A DNA stretch of 64,000 nt from Okeania sp. SIO2C9 (GTDB lineage Bacteria > Cyanobacteriota > Cyanobacteriia > Cyanobacteriales > Microcoleaceae): NCBI RefSeq assembly GCF_010672455.1, contig NZ_JAAHGO010000001.1, positions 32,382-96,381 on the forward strand. Reading direction: 5' to 3'. Within the stretch, counting starts at the first letter, position 1. Every line of letters starts with the position of its first letter. The notes under the pieces are model-generated. The model was not told the origin of the DNA. It searched no databases and saw nothing but the letters and a program-made list of their open reading frames with translations. This document shows, piece after piece, positions 1 to 9,849 of this stretch. A program made the translations under genes and the position numbers.

Positions 1-1250
1 CACAACCTGAAATGGTTAAATCGAAACGGGAAGCCGACTTCCCTATAGGATTTTCACCCTCTACTCTTGAGTAGAGGAAATTTTCTGACGGCGACTAACC
101 GTTAAACCAGCAACTACTACACCTAAACCAAATAACACAGTAGGTTCTGGTACTTTCTGAGCCTTGCTATCAAAATCAACATTTGTCACTACCCCACTAA
201 ATCCTCCATTGTTTTCTACTTCCACATCTTCCATTGCTATAACTGTTTGAGCAAAAATAAAGTCTGTTGTTTCTATACCAAAAAAGGAACTCAAGTCACT
301 ATTGACTTCATTTACTCCTAATCCCAAAAACGCCGCAGAAAAATCATTTGCACCTACCGATATATCTCCAGTAAAAGAACCACTTACAAGTTCACCATCA
401 GCAATAATTTCACCTAAATCATCCCTAACTGTTCCAGTAATGCTAACCGAACCTCCACTGCCAAAAGTATAGAAACCATCTTCGGAAATATTGGCTCCAG
501 TTTCAAAGTTAAGTACACAACTATCACAAACTAATTCTGCACCATCATTAGCGTTAGTATCAATTCCCATTACCATATCTAATAAGAAATCTGTACCGAC
601 AAGGGAACCACCCTCACCATCGTAGGAAATTGTACCGCCACTAATGGTTTCATCGTCGAATTGGATAACAGCAGCATTAGCAGCATTAGCACCAGCAATT
701 AGGAAAGGGATAGCAGCGATGGAAGCAACGATTTGGTTTTTCATGGTTTTTAATTCCTGTGTTTAACTCTATGTTTTAATCATCTCCCTTTTTTTTGATG
801 GTGGTGGTGACTTGATAAGTGAATTTACGGTGATTTTTTGGTGGTGATGGAGTGAGTTGGGAAGTATTAAGAGAGTGAGCGTTCATGTCTCTTCTTTGTG
901 AAGTAGATGAGTAATTCTAGTGATGATGGTCACAATTTAAGGAGGGTAGGCATTCAGGAATATTATATATAGTTAAAATTCCTCCTCAGTCTCAATAATT
1001 GACTGAGAAGGAATCAAGTGAAGTTTATGTGCTGTGGAGTAATTAATTTCCTAAAACATCTTGACAGAATAGATGGTCAGACTCGAAGCTTTGACCGGAA
1101 TTATTAGCTTGGGTTTCTTTTGCTTCTAGAATGTTTTTGGCCATATCTTTGGCCTGGAAACGGGTGGCTCCTCCTGCGTTACCATATTCCCAGTTCCCAT
1201 CGCTTACTCTATATCTATAGCTACAAGCGTAATGGTCGTTGACAAGTTGT
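1..1250. repeat. Tandem duplication unit, copy 1 (left edge cut by window)
   Basis: This stretch recurs at 1574-2823 with a constant offset of 1573 bases and only a handful of substitutions (for example near 957-959, 1041 and 1177-1200). It carries a complete PEP-CTERM gene and the 3' two thirds of a small secreted-protein pseudogene. The match begins at base 1, so the true left edge may lie outside the window. The protein-coding part is identical, which implies a recent event or gene conversion. Confidence 0.95.
61..744 (-). CDS. PEP-CTERM sorting domain protein (copy 1)
   Basis: A 227-residue exported protein. Residues 1-24 form a signal peptide with a hydrophobic core ending in an Ala-rich cleavage region. 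From about residue 198 comes a VPEP motif, a roughly 13-residue hydrophobic helix and a basic tail (SRRQK), the tripartite PEP-CTERM signal handled by exosortase. The middle is a beta-rich extracellular domain of no family I recognise, with a CDSC cysteine pair that could form a disulfide. Start choice is supported by AGGA about 10 bases upstream of the ATG. Known for the family: PEP-CTERM proteins are exported and linked to exopolysaccharide; the specific role here is unknown. The copy at 1634-2317 encodes an identical protein. Confidence 0.85.
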   Translation of the reverse strand: MKNQIVASIAAIPFLIAGANAANAAVIQFDDETISGGTISYDGEGGSLVGTDFLLDMVMGIDTNANDGAELVCDSCVLNFETGANISEDGFYTFGSGGSVSITGTVRDDLGEIIADGELVSGSFTGDISVGANDFSAAFLGLGVNEVNSDLSSFFGIETTDFIFAQTVIAMEDVEVENNGGFSGVVTNVDFDSKAQKVPEPTVLFGLGVVVAGLTVSRRQKISSTQE

Positions 1251-1336
1251 ACTTTTCCTTATTTTCCTACAGCGGGGAAGGAGAAACCTGTGATTACTAC
1301 TAGAGCTGATCAACTGCTAATAATAAAACGTTGCAT
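1043..1336 (-). pseudogene. Small secreted protein, broken by two in-frame stops (copy 1)
   Basis: Reading minus from an ATG at 1336 gives a continuous frame with a signal-peptide-like start (MQRFIISS, stop, SALVVITG), then a compact domain with motifs such as DHYACSYRYR and NAGGATRFQAKDMAKN and a final CQDVLGN before a stop at 1043. The frame contains a TGA at codon 9 and a TAA at codon 26, with no frameshift. About 97 codons in all. It sits upstream of the PEP-CTERM gene on the same strand. I do not recognise the family; the two Cys and the lipocalin-like small size suggest a secreted protein. Two stops make it a pseudogene unless the codons are read through. Confidence 0.6.
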
Positions 1337-1633
1337 TTTTTTTCTCTCAATTTAACTAAACTGTTTTGTTGTTAATAACTACTATGGTTTACCTATCTGA
1401 AAAACTCTGGATAGTTAACTGAGAGTGTTATTAGAGTTGGCTCAAATTATCTTTAGTAATTATTGATTGAGAATTAATGGAGAAAATAAGTAAGTATTCA
1501 ACCGGACATGATATTAGTGCAACGAGGGGCAATGATTCATAAAAAATCTCTGAAATCCTTATCTTTTCAGGGGCACAACCTGAAATGGTTAAATCGAAAC
1601 GGGAAGCCGACTTCCCTATAGGATTTTCACCCT

Positions 1634-2317
1634 CTACTCTTGAGTAGAGGAAATTTTCTGACGGCGACTAACCGTTAAACCAGCAACTACTACACCTAAA
1701 CCAAATAACACAGTAGGTTCTGGTACTTTCTGAGCCTTGCTATCAAAATCAACATTTGTCACTACCCCACTAAATCCTCCATTGTTTTCTACTTCCACAT
1801 CTTCCATTGCTATAACTGTTTGAGCAAAAATAAAGTCTGTTGTTTCTATACCAAAAAAGGAACTCAAGTCACTATTGACTTCATTTACTCCTAATCCCAA
1901 AAACGCCGCAGAAAAATCATTTGCACCTACCGATATATCTCCAGTAAAAGAACCACTTACAAGTTCACCATCAGCAATAATTTCACCTAAATCATCCCTA
2001 ACTGTTCCAGTAATGCTAACCGAACCTCCACTGCCAAAAGTATAGAAACCATCTTCGGAAATATTGGCTCCAGTTTCAAAGTTAAGTACACAACTATCAC
2101 AAACTAATTCTGCACCATCATTAGCGTTAGTATCAATTCCCATTACCATATCTAATAAGAAATCTGTACCGACAAGGGAACCACCCTCACCATCGTAGGA
2201 AATTGTACCGCCACTAATGGTTTCATCGTCGAATTGGATAACAGCAGCATTAGCAGCATTAGCACCAGCAATTAGGAAAGGGATAGCAGCGATGGAAGCA
2301 ACGATTTGGTTTTTCAT
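1634..2317 (-). CDS. PEP-CTERM sorting domain protein (copy 2)
   Basis: Encodes the same 227 residues as the gene at 61-744: signal peptide at 1-24, unknown beta-rich domain, VPEP motif near residue 198, membrane helix and SRRQK tail. Upstream sequence with the AGGA ribosome binding site is also duplicated, so both copies are probably expressed alike. Complete identity points to recent duplication or ongoing gene conversion. Function beyond export to the cell surface is unknown. Confidence 0.85.
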   Translation of the reverse strand: MKNQIVASIAAIPFLIAGANAANAAVIQFDDETISGGTISYDGEGGSLVGTDFLLDMVMGIDTNANDGAELVCDSCVLNFETGANISEDGFYTFGSGGSVSITGTVRDDLGEIIADGELVSGSFTGDISVGANDFSAAFLGLGVNEVNSDLSSFFGIETTDFIFAQTVIAMEDVEVENNGGFSGVVTNVDFDSKAQKVPEPTVLFGLGVVVAGLTVSRRQKISSTQE

Positions 2318-2615
2318 GGTTTTTAATTCCTGTGTTTAACTCTATGTTTTAATCATCTCCCTTTTTTTTGATGGTGGTGGTGACTTGATAAGTGAATTTA
2401 CGGTGATTTTTTGGTGGTGATGGAGTGAGTTGGGAAGTATTAAGAGAGTGAGCGTTCATGTCTCTTCTTTGTGAAGTAGATGAGTAATTCTAGTGATGAT
2501 GGTCACAATTTAAGGAGGGTAGGCATTCATGGATATTATATATAGTTAAAATTCCTCCTCAGTCTCAATAATTGACTGAGAAGGAATCAAGTGAAGTTTA
2601 TGTGCTGTGGAGTGA

Positions 2616-2823
2616 TTAATTTCCTAAAACATCTTGACAGAATAGATGGTCAGACTCGAAGCTTTGACCGGAATTATTAGCTTGGGTTTCTTTTGCTTCT
2701 AGAATGTTTTTGGCCATATCTTTGGCCTGGAAACGGGTTGCTCCTCCTGCGTTACCATACTCCCAGTCCCCATCGCTTACTCTATATCTATAGCTACAAG
2801 CGTAATGGTCGTTGACAAGTTGT
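2616..2823 (-). pseudogene. Small secreted protein fragment (copy 2, 5' end missing)
   Basis: Corresponds to the last 69 codons of the pseudogene at 1043-1336 and keeps the stop at 2616. The 5' part, including the signal peptide and both internal stops of copy 1, is absent because the duplication ends at 2823. It therefore cannot be expressed as a secreted protein. Confidence 0.7.
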
Positions 2824-3019
2824 TTTTATAATAAACATTCAAAGCTTTGGCTAACAATAATTATGGATATTATAAGTAAAAATACATATTACACAAAAGT
2901 GGTTTTCTCTGCTAGTCAGAATTTAGAGATTAATACTGTAACGACATTTTTTAAACTTGGTATAACTTTATTTTTGGTGAGAATGATGTAGGCAATGAAG
3001 ATAATCATCTTTAAATACA

Positions 3020-3285
3020 ATTAACTATTGTTAGCTTTAACTTCCCTGGCGGGAAGTCCCGCGCTCTCCCGCACCTTTAGCGTCGTATGGGAAAGCCAGG
3101 GCCAAGATTCGGATACCTTCATAAGCTAAACGTTCATATGCCCTTGACAAGCTAGGTACATTTTGTTAGGGTAAGGTCCAACACAGGGGGAGGACATCAC
3201 CTCTGTCTAAACAGCGGTCAGGGTTTCCCAGACTGAAGAATCCCGCGTTGTCCCGTAAGGGCAACGTCGGGAGTATGTCAAAGAT
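3020..3285 (+). mobile_element. Right-end remnant of an IS200/IS605-type tnpB element
   Basis: The block AATCCC ... CGGGAGTATGTCAA at 3240-3280 encloses a hairpin (CCCGCGTTG paired with CAACGTCGGG, loop capped by CCC/GGG). The same AATCCCC ... GGGGAGGATGTCAA pattern closes the intact tnpB element at 11107-11140. Upstream, GC-rich sequence with the palindrome CGGGAAGTCCCG (3052-3063) resembles the degenerate tnpB 3' and RNA-scaffold region. No open tnpB frame survives. In this family the right end also specifies the guide (omega) RNA scaffold. Similarity judged by eye. Confidence 0.5.
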
Positions 3286-3298
3286 GATACTATAATTG

Positions 3299-3343
3299 AA
3301 GGTGCGCCTTTTATGGGGGTTTGAATCCCCCATTATACACCTT
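3299..3343. other. Two-part stem-loop between IS remnant and acyl-CoA synthetase gene
   Basis: Outer stem AAGGTG/CACCTT (3299-3304 with 3338-3343) and inner stem ATGGGGG/CCCCCAT with a 7-base loop TTTGAAT (3313-3333). The inner arm looks like a tRNA T-arm, but no other tRNA parts are present. It lies just downstream of the gene ending at 3369 and might stop its transcript, although no T-run follows. Confidence 0.4.
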
Positions 3344-3368
3344 GAGAAGCCGATCGCTAAGTGCTACT

Positions 3369-6113
3369 TCAATCAGAGACTGTCAATTTCGCCTCTACTA
3401 AATCAGCACTACGCTGCAATTGAAAACCCACTTTCTCACAAACTCGTTGCATAGCTATATTCTCAGCTAAAATTGTCGCAACAATTCCCTCTAACTGCTC
3501 ATCTCGACCAATTTGTACCAGTCGCAATAACAATTCCGTTCCTAACCCCTGACGTTGATAGGGGTCGCTCACTAACATGGAAAATTCTGCTTCATTTACC
3601 CCATGTGACTTACTCAAGCGACCTGCTCCTAAAATCTCATGGTTTCCTGTTTCCGGATTTTTATAATCCACTACCAATGCCATTTCCCGATAATAATCAA
3701 TAAAGCAAATCCTAGTTAACCGTTCGTGAGCAATGCGACGACTCAATTTGAGAAAGTTAAAATAACGAAAATACACACTTTCCTCAGATAATGTTTTGTG
3801 GAACTGAACAATTAACGGTTCATCCTCTGGACGAATAGGACGAATAGTCACCTCAGCACCATTTTTCATTTGCCAAGGTTTGATATATTGAGTCGGATAC
3901 GGACGAATAGCTGGCGATGGCAATTTTTCTACACCCACACTCTTGTCATGGAGAACTACCCGTGCATCCAAAGCAATTAAACGTTCCGAAGAAGCCAAAA
4001 GTGGATTAATATCAATTTCCTTGATCCAAGGTTGCTCTACCACTAACTGACTAAATTTCACCATTAACTTTTCCAATGCTGCCAGATCCACAGCTTTACG
4101 TCCCCGAACACCTTTGAGAGCTTGGTAGATTTTTGTTTGTTCTATCATGCGACGGGCAAGAGTTGTATTCAGAGGCGGTAATGCTATTGCCCGGTCTTTA
4201 AACACCTCTACCAACTGACCACCCGTACCAAATAACAATACCGGACCAAATTGTGGATCGATACTGCTACCAATAATCAATTCATAACCAATGTCTAAGC
4301 TTAACATCGGTTGCACTGTCACCCCTAAGAAATGCTCAGAACCGACCTTCTCAGCTACGGATGTTTGAATATTCTGATATGCCCATTTTACTGCTGCTGC
4401 ATCTTTGAGATTTAACTGCACTCCACCCACATCAGTTTTGTGAGTAATGGTCTCAGAAAAAAGCTTCAGTACTACGGGATAACCAATAACATCCGCGTGT
4501 TCCACTGCTTCAGCTTCAGTTTTAGCAATCAATGTCTGCACAATAGGAATGCTATAAGCAGCCAAAACCCGTTTCGACTCAGACTCAGTAAGAATAGTTC
4601 GGTTCCCATCCTGAGCAGTTTTGATAATTTGCTCAACTACAGAACAGTTAGGACCTTCTTCTTGTTCTTGTGCTAGCACTGGTGTTTCATATATACCTTG
4701 CAGGTTATAACTATATTTCCACATAAAGTTAAACAACCGTGCTGCTGCATCTGGATAACGATAAGTGGAAATACTAGCGCGATTCAGTATTGTTTCACCT
4801 GTGGTTACTTCATCTCCTCCCATCCAACTTGCTAATACTGGTTTTTTGGCAGTCTGAGCATAATGTTTCAACTGTTCTGCGGTTTGAGTGGGGTCTGTCA
4901 TAGCTTGAGGAGTCAAAATTACAAGCAAACCGTCAGTATTAGGGTCTTTGACTGCTACTTCTAAGGTTTTGTGATAACGTTCGGGGTCAGCATCACCAAG
5001 AATATCAATGGGGTTACTATGACTCCAGTGAGTGGGCAAAAACTCATTCATTTGAGTAATGGTTTCTTCTGCTAGTGGAGCAAGTTCCCCACCAGTTGCA
5101 ATCAGAGCATCAGTAGCTAGAACTCCCGGTCCCCCAGCGTTAGTAATAATTGTCAATTTTGGTCCTTTGGGAATCCTTGGCTGTTTTGCCATCACTTCTG
5201 CCATATCAAATAGTTCAGAAATACGATTCACCCGCAATACTCCACAGCGACGGAAAGCAGCATTGAGAACTTCATCGCTACCTGTGAGAGAACCTGTATG
5301 AGAAGCAGCAGCTTTGGCAGCGGCTTCGGTTTGACCTGCTTTGATTACTATTATTGGTTTGGTTAATGCTACTTCCCTAGCAGCAGATAGGAACGACCGC
5401 GCATTGCCAATGGATTCCATATAAATAACAATACTCTTGGTGTGGGGGTCATCACCGAGATAATAAATGAGGTCGCCCCAATCTACATCTAGCATGGAAC
5501 CGATGGAGACAAAAGCACTGAAACCAACGTTTTCGGGGAAACTCCAGTCGAGGACTGCTGTACAGAATGCCCCACTCTGACTAATGAAACCAACGTTTCC
5601 AGGGTTTGCCATTGTGCTAGCAAAGGTGGCATTGAGTCCGCTATGAGGATTCATTAAACCTAGACAGTTAGGGCCGATAATTCGCATTTTGCCCCTAGCT
5701 GTTGCCATGATTTGTCGTTCTAATTCTATGCCTTCTGGTCCAATCTCTTTGAATCCAGCGGAGACTATGATCGCGCCTTTTATACCTACTTCTACACATT
5801 CACGCACAGCATCAGGGACCATTGGTGCGGGTATAGCAATAATTGCTAAGTCTACTGGTGCTGGTATGGCTTTAATATTTGGGTAAGCTGGAATTCCTAA
5901 CACACTATGACGTTTGGGATTAACTGGAAAAATTGTGCCTCCAAAAGGGTTGCTGAGTAGATTCCAGAGAATTGTGCGTCCGACACTGCCGACTCGGTCT
6001 GTAGCACCAATTACTGCCACATTTTCTGGGGCAAATATTGAGGTTAGGGGTTGTCGCTCTGCCCTCAGAATATCATAGCTTGAGTCTGTTGTTTTTTGAG
6101 GTATTTGTAACAT
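3369..6113 (-). CDS. NDP-forming acyl-CoA synthetase fused to GNAT acetyltransferase (Pat-like)
   Basis: Residue order: CoA-binding Rossmann domain (about 20-150, [14 protein letters not shown]), succinyl-CoA-ligase-like domains including the phospho-acceptor His in [10 protein letters not shown] near residue 270, an ATP-grasp domain (about 490-700, [18 protein letters not shown]) and a C-terminal GNAT domain (about 750-905) with the acetyl-CoA loop [11 protein letters not shown]. Known family members either make acyl-CoA with ATP or, when the synthetase part is inactive as in Pat/YfiQ, acetylate lysines to control metabolism. The His is retained here, so synthetase activity is possible. Start set at ATG 6113 because AAAGGGG lies 7 bases upstream; a longer frame from TTG 6134 would place that ribosome binding site inside the gene. 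Monocistronic. Confidence 0.88.
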   Translation of the reverse strand: MLQIPQKTTDSSYDILRAERQPLTSIFAPENVAVIGATDRVGSVGRTILWNLLSNPFGGTIFPVNPKRHSVLGIPAYPNIKAIPAPVDLAIIAIPAPMVPDAVRECVEVGIKGAIIVSAGFKEIGPEGIELERQIMATARGKMRIIGPNCLGLMNPHSGLNATFASTMANPGNVGFISQSGAFCTAVLDWSFPENVGFSAFVSIGSMLDVDWGDLIYYLGDDPHTKSIVIYMESIGNARSFLSAAREVALTKPIIVIKAGQTEAAAKAAASHTGSLTGSDEVLNAAFRRCGVLRVNRISELFDMAEVMAKQPRIPKGPKLTIITNAGGPGVLATDALIATGGELAPLAEETITQMNEFLPTHWSHSNPIDILGDADPERYHKTLEVAVKDPNTDGLLVILTPQAMTDPTQTAEQLKHYAQTAKKPVLASWMGGDEVTTGETILNRASISTYRYPDAAARLFNFMWKYSYNLQGIYETPVLAQEQEEGPNCSVVEQIIKTAQDGNRTILTESESKRVLAAYSIPIVQTLIAKTEAEAVEHADVIGYPVVLKLFSETITHKTDVGGVQLNLKDAAAVKWAYQNIQTSVAEKVGSEHFLGVTVQPMLSLDIGYELIIGSSIDPQFGPVLLFGTGGQLVEVFKDRAIALPPLNTTLARRMIEQTKIYQALKGVRGRKAVDLAALEKLMVKFSQLVVEQPWIKEIDINPLLASSERLIALDARVVLHDKSVGVEKLPSPAIRPYPTQYIKPWQMKNGAEVTIRPIRPEDEPLIVQFHKTLSEESVYFRYFNFLKLSRRIAHERLTRICFIDYYREMALVVDYKNPETGNHEILGAGRLSKSHGVNEAEFSMLVSDPYQRQGLGTELLLRLVQIGRDEQLEGIVATILAENIAMQRVCEKVGFQLQRSADLVEAKLTVSD

Positions 6114-6134
6114 TATTTTTCCCCTTTTTTTCAA

Positions 6135-6538
6135 CTTTAACTTGAAACGATATTTAACTTAACACTACTTTCAGGTCGCTGTACTTGTCTAGATATTTCA
6201 TTTGTGAAAGGTTAAGGGAATCTTAAAATATATCTTCTTTGTCAATGGACAAAAATATCTTTTTTTTTACTTTTAAACATCGACAATATTTTATCAAATT
6301 AATTTTGCTTAGTCAAATTAATCTAGGATTAAAATAATGTGAGATTATCCTGTTTATCTGGGCAGATAAACTCTTATGAAATTATTGTATAATGACATAC
6401 ATTCTTCAAGTTTTTCCCCAGAAAAAATAAATTCCTTCTTTCAGAGTTTGATATTTTTGGTCAATACGATACTGTAATACGAATTTCATAAAATTCAGTA
6501 ATATCAAACAAAGTAATTTCTTGAAAATCTTTTTCTGC
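6135..6538. other. AT-rich intergenic stretch
   Basis: Upstream region of the acyl-CoA synthetase gene and downstream of a transposase remnant. Very AT-rich; it must contain the promoter of the minus-strand gene, but no clear motif stands out and I see no gene. Confidence 0.5.
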
Positions 6539-6811
6539 TCAAGATAATATAATTTCATCTAACCTTTTTTGTAACTGTTTTTTTCCTGTTTTTGGGTTGA
6601 TAATATTGACTTTTCGGTTTTTTGCTAAACCACCTATTATATAGTTCAGCTCTAATTTCTGTAGTTCCTCTAAAAAAGAGGAATTATTGCCATAACCTCC
6701 ATCCACTAAAACTACACCAGGGGGATATTTTCTGGACAATATTTTTTGAACTAATTTGAGTGCTAAATCAGGTTTTTTGACCGTCAGACCCCGCGTCGCC
6801 GTCAGGCGCAA
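6539..6811 (-). pseudogene. Transposase fragment (IS4/IS701-type DDE)
   Basis: About 90 codons that resemble the middle of an IS4/IS701-group DDE transposase: LALKLVQKILSRKYPPGVVL followed by VDGGYGNNSSFLEELQ, where the Asp of VDGGYG fits the second catalytic Asp. The N-terminal part is missing and the frame runs upstream into a GC-rich palindromic repeat at 6780-6858; the C-terminal Glu region is also absent. Not functional. Confidence 0.6.
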
Positions 6812-6858
6812 GCAGTCAGACCCCGCGACAACGCAAGCTCGCTTGCGGAACGCTGACC
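6779..6858. repeat. GC-rich palindromic repeat cluster
   Basis: Two partial repeats of GTCAGACCCCGCG (6783 and 6815) with CGCAAGC/GCTTGCG pairings. GC content jumps well above the surroundings. The cluster adjoins, and probably broke, the transposase fragment. Similar short GC-rich palindromes sit inside two genes of this window (10968-11018, 17663-17696). Confidence 0.55.
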
Positions 6859-7610
<752 letters not shown>

Positions 7611-8966
7611 ATGGAAATAGCCGATCATAACTTGTGGGAAAAACTAGCATCTCTATCAGACAATTTTCCTAAATTGGGTATTCGCCTCTCCCTGGCAGCT
7701 AAAGAACTACAAAACGCAGGTACTCCCCCTTCAGAAAGTTTACTAGAAGAATTGATGGCCTATGGTAGAGATTTTGCTACTGTTAAAGAGCAGGGACTAG
7801 AATTGGCAAAAACATCTCAAGTTTCTGCAGGGGCAATATTTTCCTTTACAGACTTAGAAAACTTAATTAAAGCACTAGCTTCAACCACAGAATCATCAAG
7901 CAGTCAACCAGTTTTAGATATTCTTAATCAAATCTTGGCGATCGCTCATCAAGAACAACCAGAATTTACTCCTTTGCAACCAGTTAAGGCAAAAGCTAAA
8001 GAACTACATCAATTAATTTCTCATACAAAATCTGACAAATTACCAGATGATGCTCAAGCTTTAATTGCAAATACACATCCACTTTCAGCAGTATTAACAC
8101 TTGTCAAACAGGGTAAAAATTTAGATGATGAGCAGTGGTTGGAATTAGAGGAAAAAGTTAATGCCAGCTTTGGCAAAAAACTAATGTTAGCTATATCTAG
8201 AGGAAAACTGACAATTCCTAATGATTCTTTAACCACAACATCTAGAATTAAACTTCCGGCACTTGAAGAACTAAACCGAACTCAAAATATTGCCACTCAA
8301 GCAACTAATACGCAAAAATCAACTGTTCCAAGTTTACCACCTTTAATAGTAGTACCTTCTGGTGGTGCAGAACCTAATCAAACAGCTATTGACGATCCAG
8401 ATGTGATGATTTTAGAAGACCCAACACCTATAAATACAAAACCTGTAGACGAAATCATTATTGTTCCTGGTGTGGAAGTATCTCAAAATTCTTCCACTGT
8501 TGAAAGACCAAATACGATGTTGGGAGAAACTACTAATCAAAAATCAGCAGTATCTGTAGGGTTAAAAGTTTTAGTTCATATACAAAATATAGGCGATCGC
8601 ATTTTTGCTGGTCAAGAATATGCAGGTACTCGCGGTCAAGGTTTTCGTGTAGAAGCTTTTCAAATAAATATAGAACCCTCTATTCCTGGGTTAAATCTTG
8701 AATACATGGCTCATGTTTCTGACATAGGCGATACTCCTTGGTTAGAAGCAGGAAAATTAGCTGGAGAACGCGGCAAAGCTAGAAGAATAGAAGGATTTGC
8801 GGTTCGTCTTACAGGTATTCAAGCTGGCAATTATGATGTATTCTATACAGCTCACGTTCAGAATATGGGAGATTTACCAGTTTATTCTAATGGTGCATAT
8901 TGTGGTACTCGCAACCAAGCTCTCAGAGTGGAAGGCATAAAAGTTTGGATAGAGCCTAAAAATTAG
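7611..8966 (+). CDS. Protein with three C-terminal ChW-like repeats
   Basis: 451 residues. Residues 1-210 are predicted largely helical and show no recognised family; 210-310 is a low-complexity Thr/Pro/Asn linker; the last ~135 residues contain three repeats of the form VHIQNIGD-x-FAGQEYAGTRGQGFRVEAFQI. This fits the clostridial hydrophobic W (ChW) repeat pattern (H-x-x-x-x-G-W ... G-x-x-G-T ... R-x-E), except that the usual Trp after Gly is Asp in all three. ChW repeats are surface-associated, carbohydrate- or protein-binding modules. No signal peptide is evident at the ATG, so localisation is unclear. A bare ATG in AACAATATG context starts the gene. Flanked by mobile-element remnants. Confidence 0.7.
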   Translation: MEIADHNLWEKLASLSDNFPKLGIRLSLAAKELQNAGTPPSESLLEELMAYGRDFATVKEQGLELAKTSQVSAGAIFSFTDLENLIKALASTTESSSSQPVLDILNQILAIAHQEQPEFTPLQPVKAKAKELHQLISHTKSDKLPDDAQALIANTHPLSAVLTLVKQGKNLDDEQWLELEEKVNASFGKKLMLAISRGKLTIPNDSLTTTSRIKLPALEELNRTQNIATQATNTQKSTVPSLPPLIVVPSGGAEPNQTAIDDPDVMILEDPTPINTKPVDEIIIVPGVEVSQNSSTVERPNTMLGETTNQKSAVSVGLKVLVHIQNIGDRIFAGQEYAGTRGQGFRVEAFQINIEPSIPGLNLEYMAHVSDIGDTPWLEAGKLAGERGKARRIEGFAVRLTGIQAGNYDVFYTAHVQNMGDLPVYSNGAYCGTRNQALRVEGIKVWIEPKN

Positions 8967-8999
8967 CACTCAGGAGTTATTTCAGTTATCAGTTGTCAT

Positions 9000-9146
9000 G
9001 AGGCTTATACTAGCAAAACTTCTCCCAAATGTGTTTACATCCACAAGAAACTTGGTGGCTCCAAAATTCACTTTTGCCCGGCTTGCGGTCATAAAACACC
9101 GCGATATTTGCCAGGCGCTCTCAGCATGATTTTGAGAGCTTTGTAG
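9000..9146 (+). pseudogene. tnpB C-terminal fragment
   Basis: A 48-codon open stretch reading EAYTSKTSPKCVYIHKKL ... FCPACGHKTPRYLPGAL ... LRAL and a stop matches the C-terminus of IS200/IS605 TnpB proteins: the Y-T-S-K-T zinc-finger entry, a CxxC half, and a degenerate form of the R-D-x-N-G-A motif in which the catalytic Asp is Tyr. The rest of the gene is gone. Immediately downstream of the ChW-repeat gene. Confidence 0.7.
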
Positions 9147-9161
9147 GCTGTAGCCTTCGAT

Positions 9162-9191
9162 ATCAGAGATGGCGTTATCGCTATCTCTGAT
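9162..9191. other. 13-bp stem-loop at the end of the tnpB remnant
   Basis: ATCAGAGATGGCG (9162-9174) pairs with CGCTATCTCTGAT (9179-9191) around a TTAT loop, with one G-U pair. It starts 16 bases after the tnpB fragment stop, where the right-end hairpin of an IS200/IS605 element is expected. It could also act as a bidirectional terminator between the two converging genes. Confidence 0.5.
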
Positions 9192-9248
9192 GCCAATATT
9201 GTACTTGTACAGGAAGTTGATTAGCTTTATGAGGGTTAAAGACAGTAC

Positions 9249-9662
9249 TTAAACTTTCTTGCCAGAAAAGTAACACATCTCAACATCCTGTATTGGTTCA
9301 CGAGAACTAGAACTTTCATTCAGGAATTCAATACTTGTCTCATACGTCGTTAAATTCACCGACACATTAAGCCAATAGTAATTCTCTCCTTTGCCAACAC
9401 TAAAGGACAGCGATGAATCTTGGTAAGAGATTTCACTTATTGTACCAACATTACATTTGTTCACTGACTCAGTACCATCAGCCATCTTGTCGAAATGGTA
9501 CATATAAATTCCCTTCTTACCCTCTTTTACTCCTTCTGGAAGAAAAAAGGTAAAAAGTTGATTGCTTGCATATTGATACCATGAAAATGTTCCTTTCCAG
9601 CACGCAGTCCATAAAGGACCAAAAAATGGAATAGCCGCATCTAAAGACTGAAAATCACTCAT
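9249..9662 (-). CDS. Hypothetical protein, 137 residues
   Basis: Starts MSDFQSLDAAIPFFGPLW and is rich in aromatic residues and predicted beta strands (for example GENYYWLNVSVNLTTYE). No signal peptide or membrane helix. Composition and length suggest a soluble beta-barrel or beta-sandwich of unknown function. The frame is bounded by mobile-element remnants on both sides; no operon partner. I do not recognise the family. Confidence 0.5.
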   Translation of the reverse strand: MSDFQSLDAAIPFFGPLWTACWKGTFSWYQYASNQLFTFFLPEGVKEGKKGIYMYHFDKMADGTESVNKCNVGTISEISYQDSSLSFSVGKGENYYWLNVSVNLTTYETSIEFLNESSSSREPIQDVEMCYFSGKKV

Positions 9663-9849
9663 AGTTCTTTACCTTTGAATTGTCCTTTAACATAGACTTT
9701 TTGTCACCATGGATCCAAGATATCCACGATTTTTCCATAAATCCATATTTACCAAAAAATTGGGTTTAAAGCCTCGCCCTTCTAGGGCGACTTTTTGGTT
9801 GTTTTTTTTTAATAAATATGTTATCATAGTGCTAGTTCAGATAGGAATT

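Larger units (their letters stand above)
1574..2823. repeat. Tandem duplication unit, copy 2
   Basis: Second copy of the 1-1250 unit. Identity ends sharply at 2823, inside the small secreted-protein pseudogene, after the shared GTTGACAAGTTGT; beyond that the sequence is unrelated. Copy 1 continues into 324 bases (1251-1573) that hold the 5' end of the pseudogene and are missing after copy 2. Confidence 0.95.

Noticed and set aside
3299-3343. tRNA gene suggested by a T-arm-like stem-loop
   Set aside because: No D-arm, anticodon arm or 7-bp acceptor stem can be formed around it.
9709-9849. N-terminal extension of tnpB by 47 codons
   Set aside because: It passes through the left-end hairpin and lacks similarity to TnpB; the canonical start is ATG 9850.
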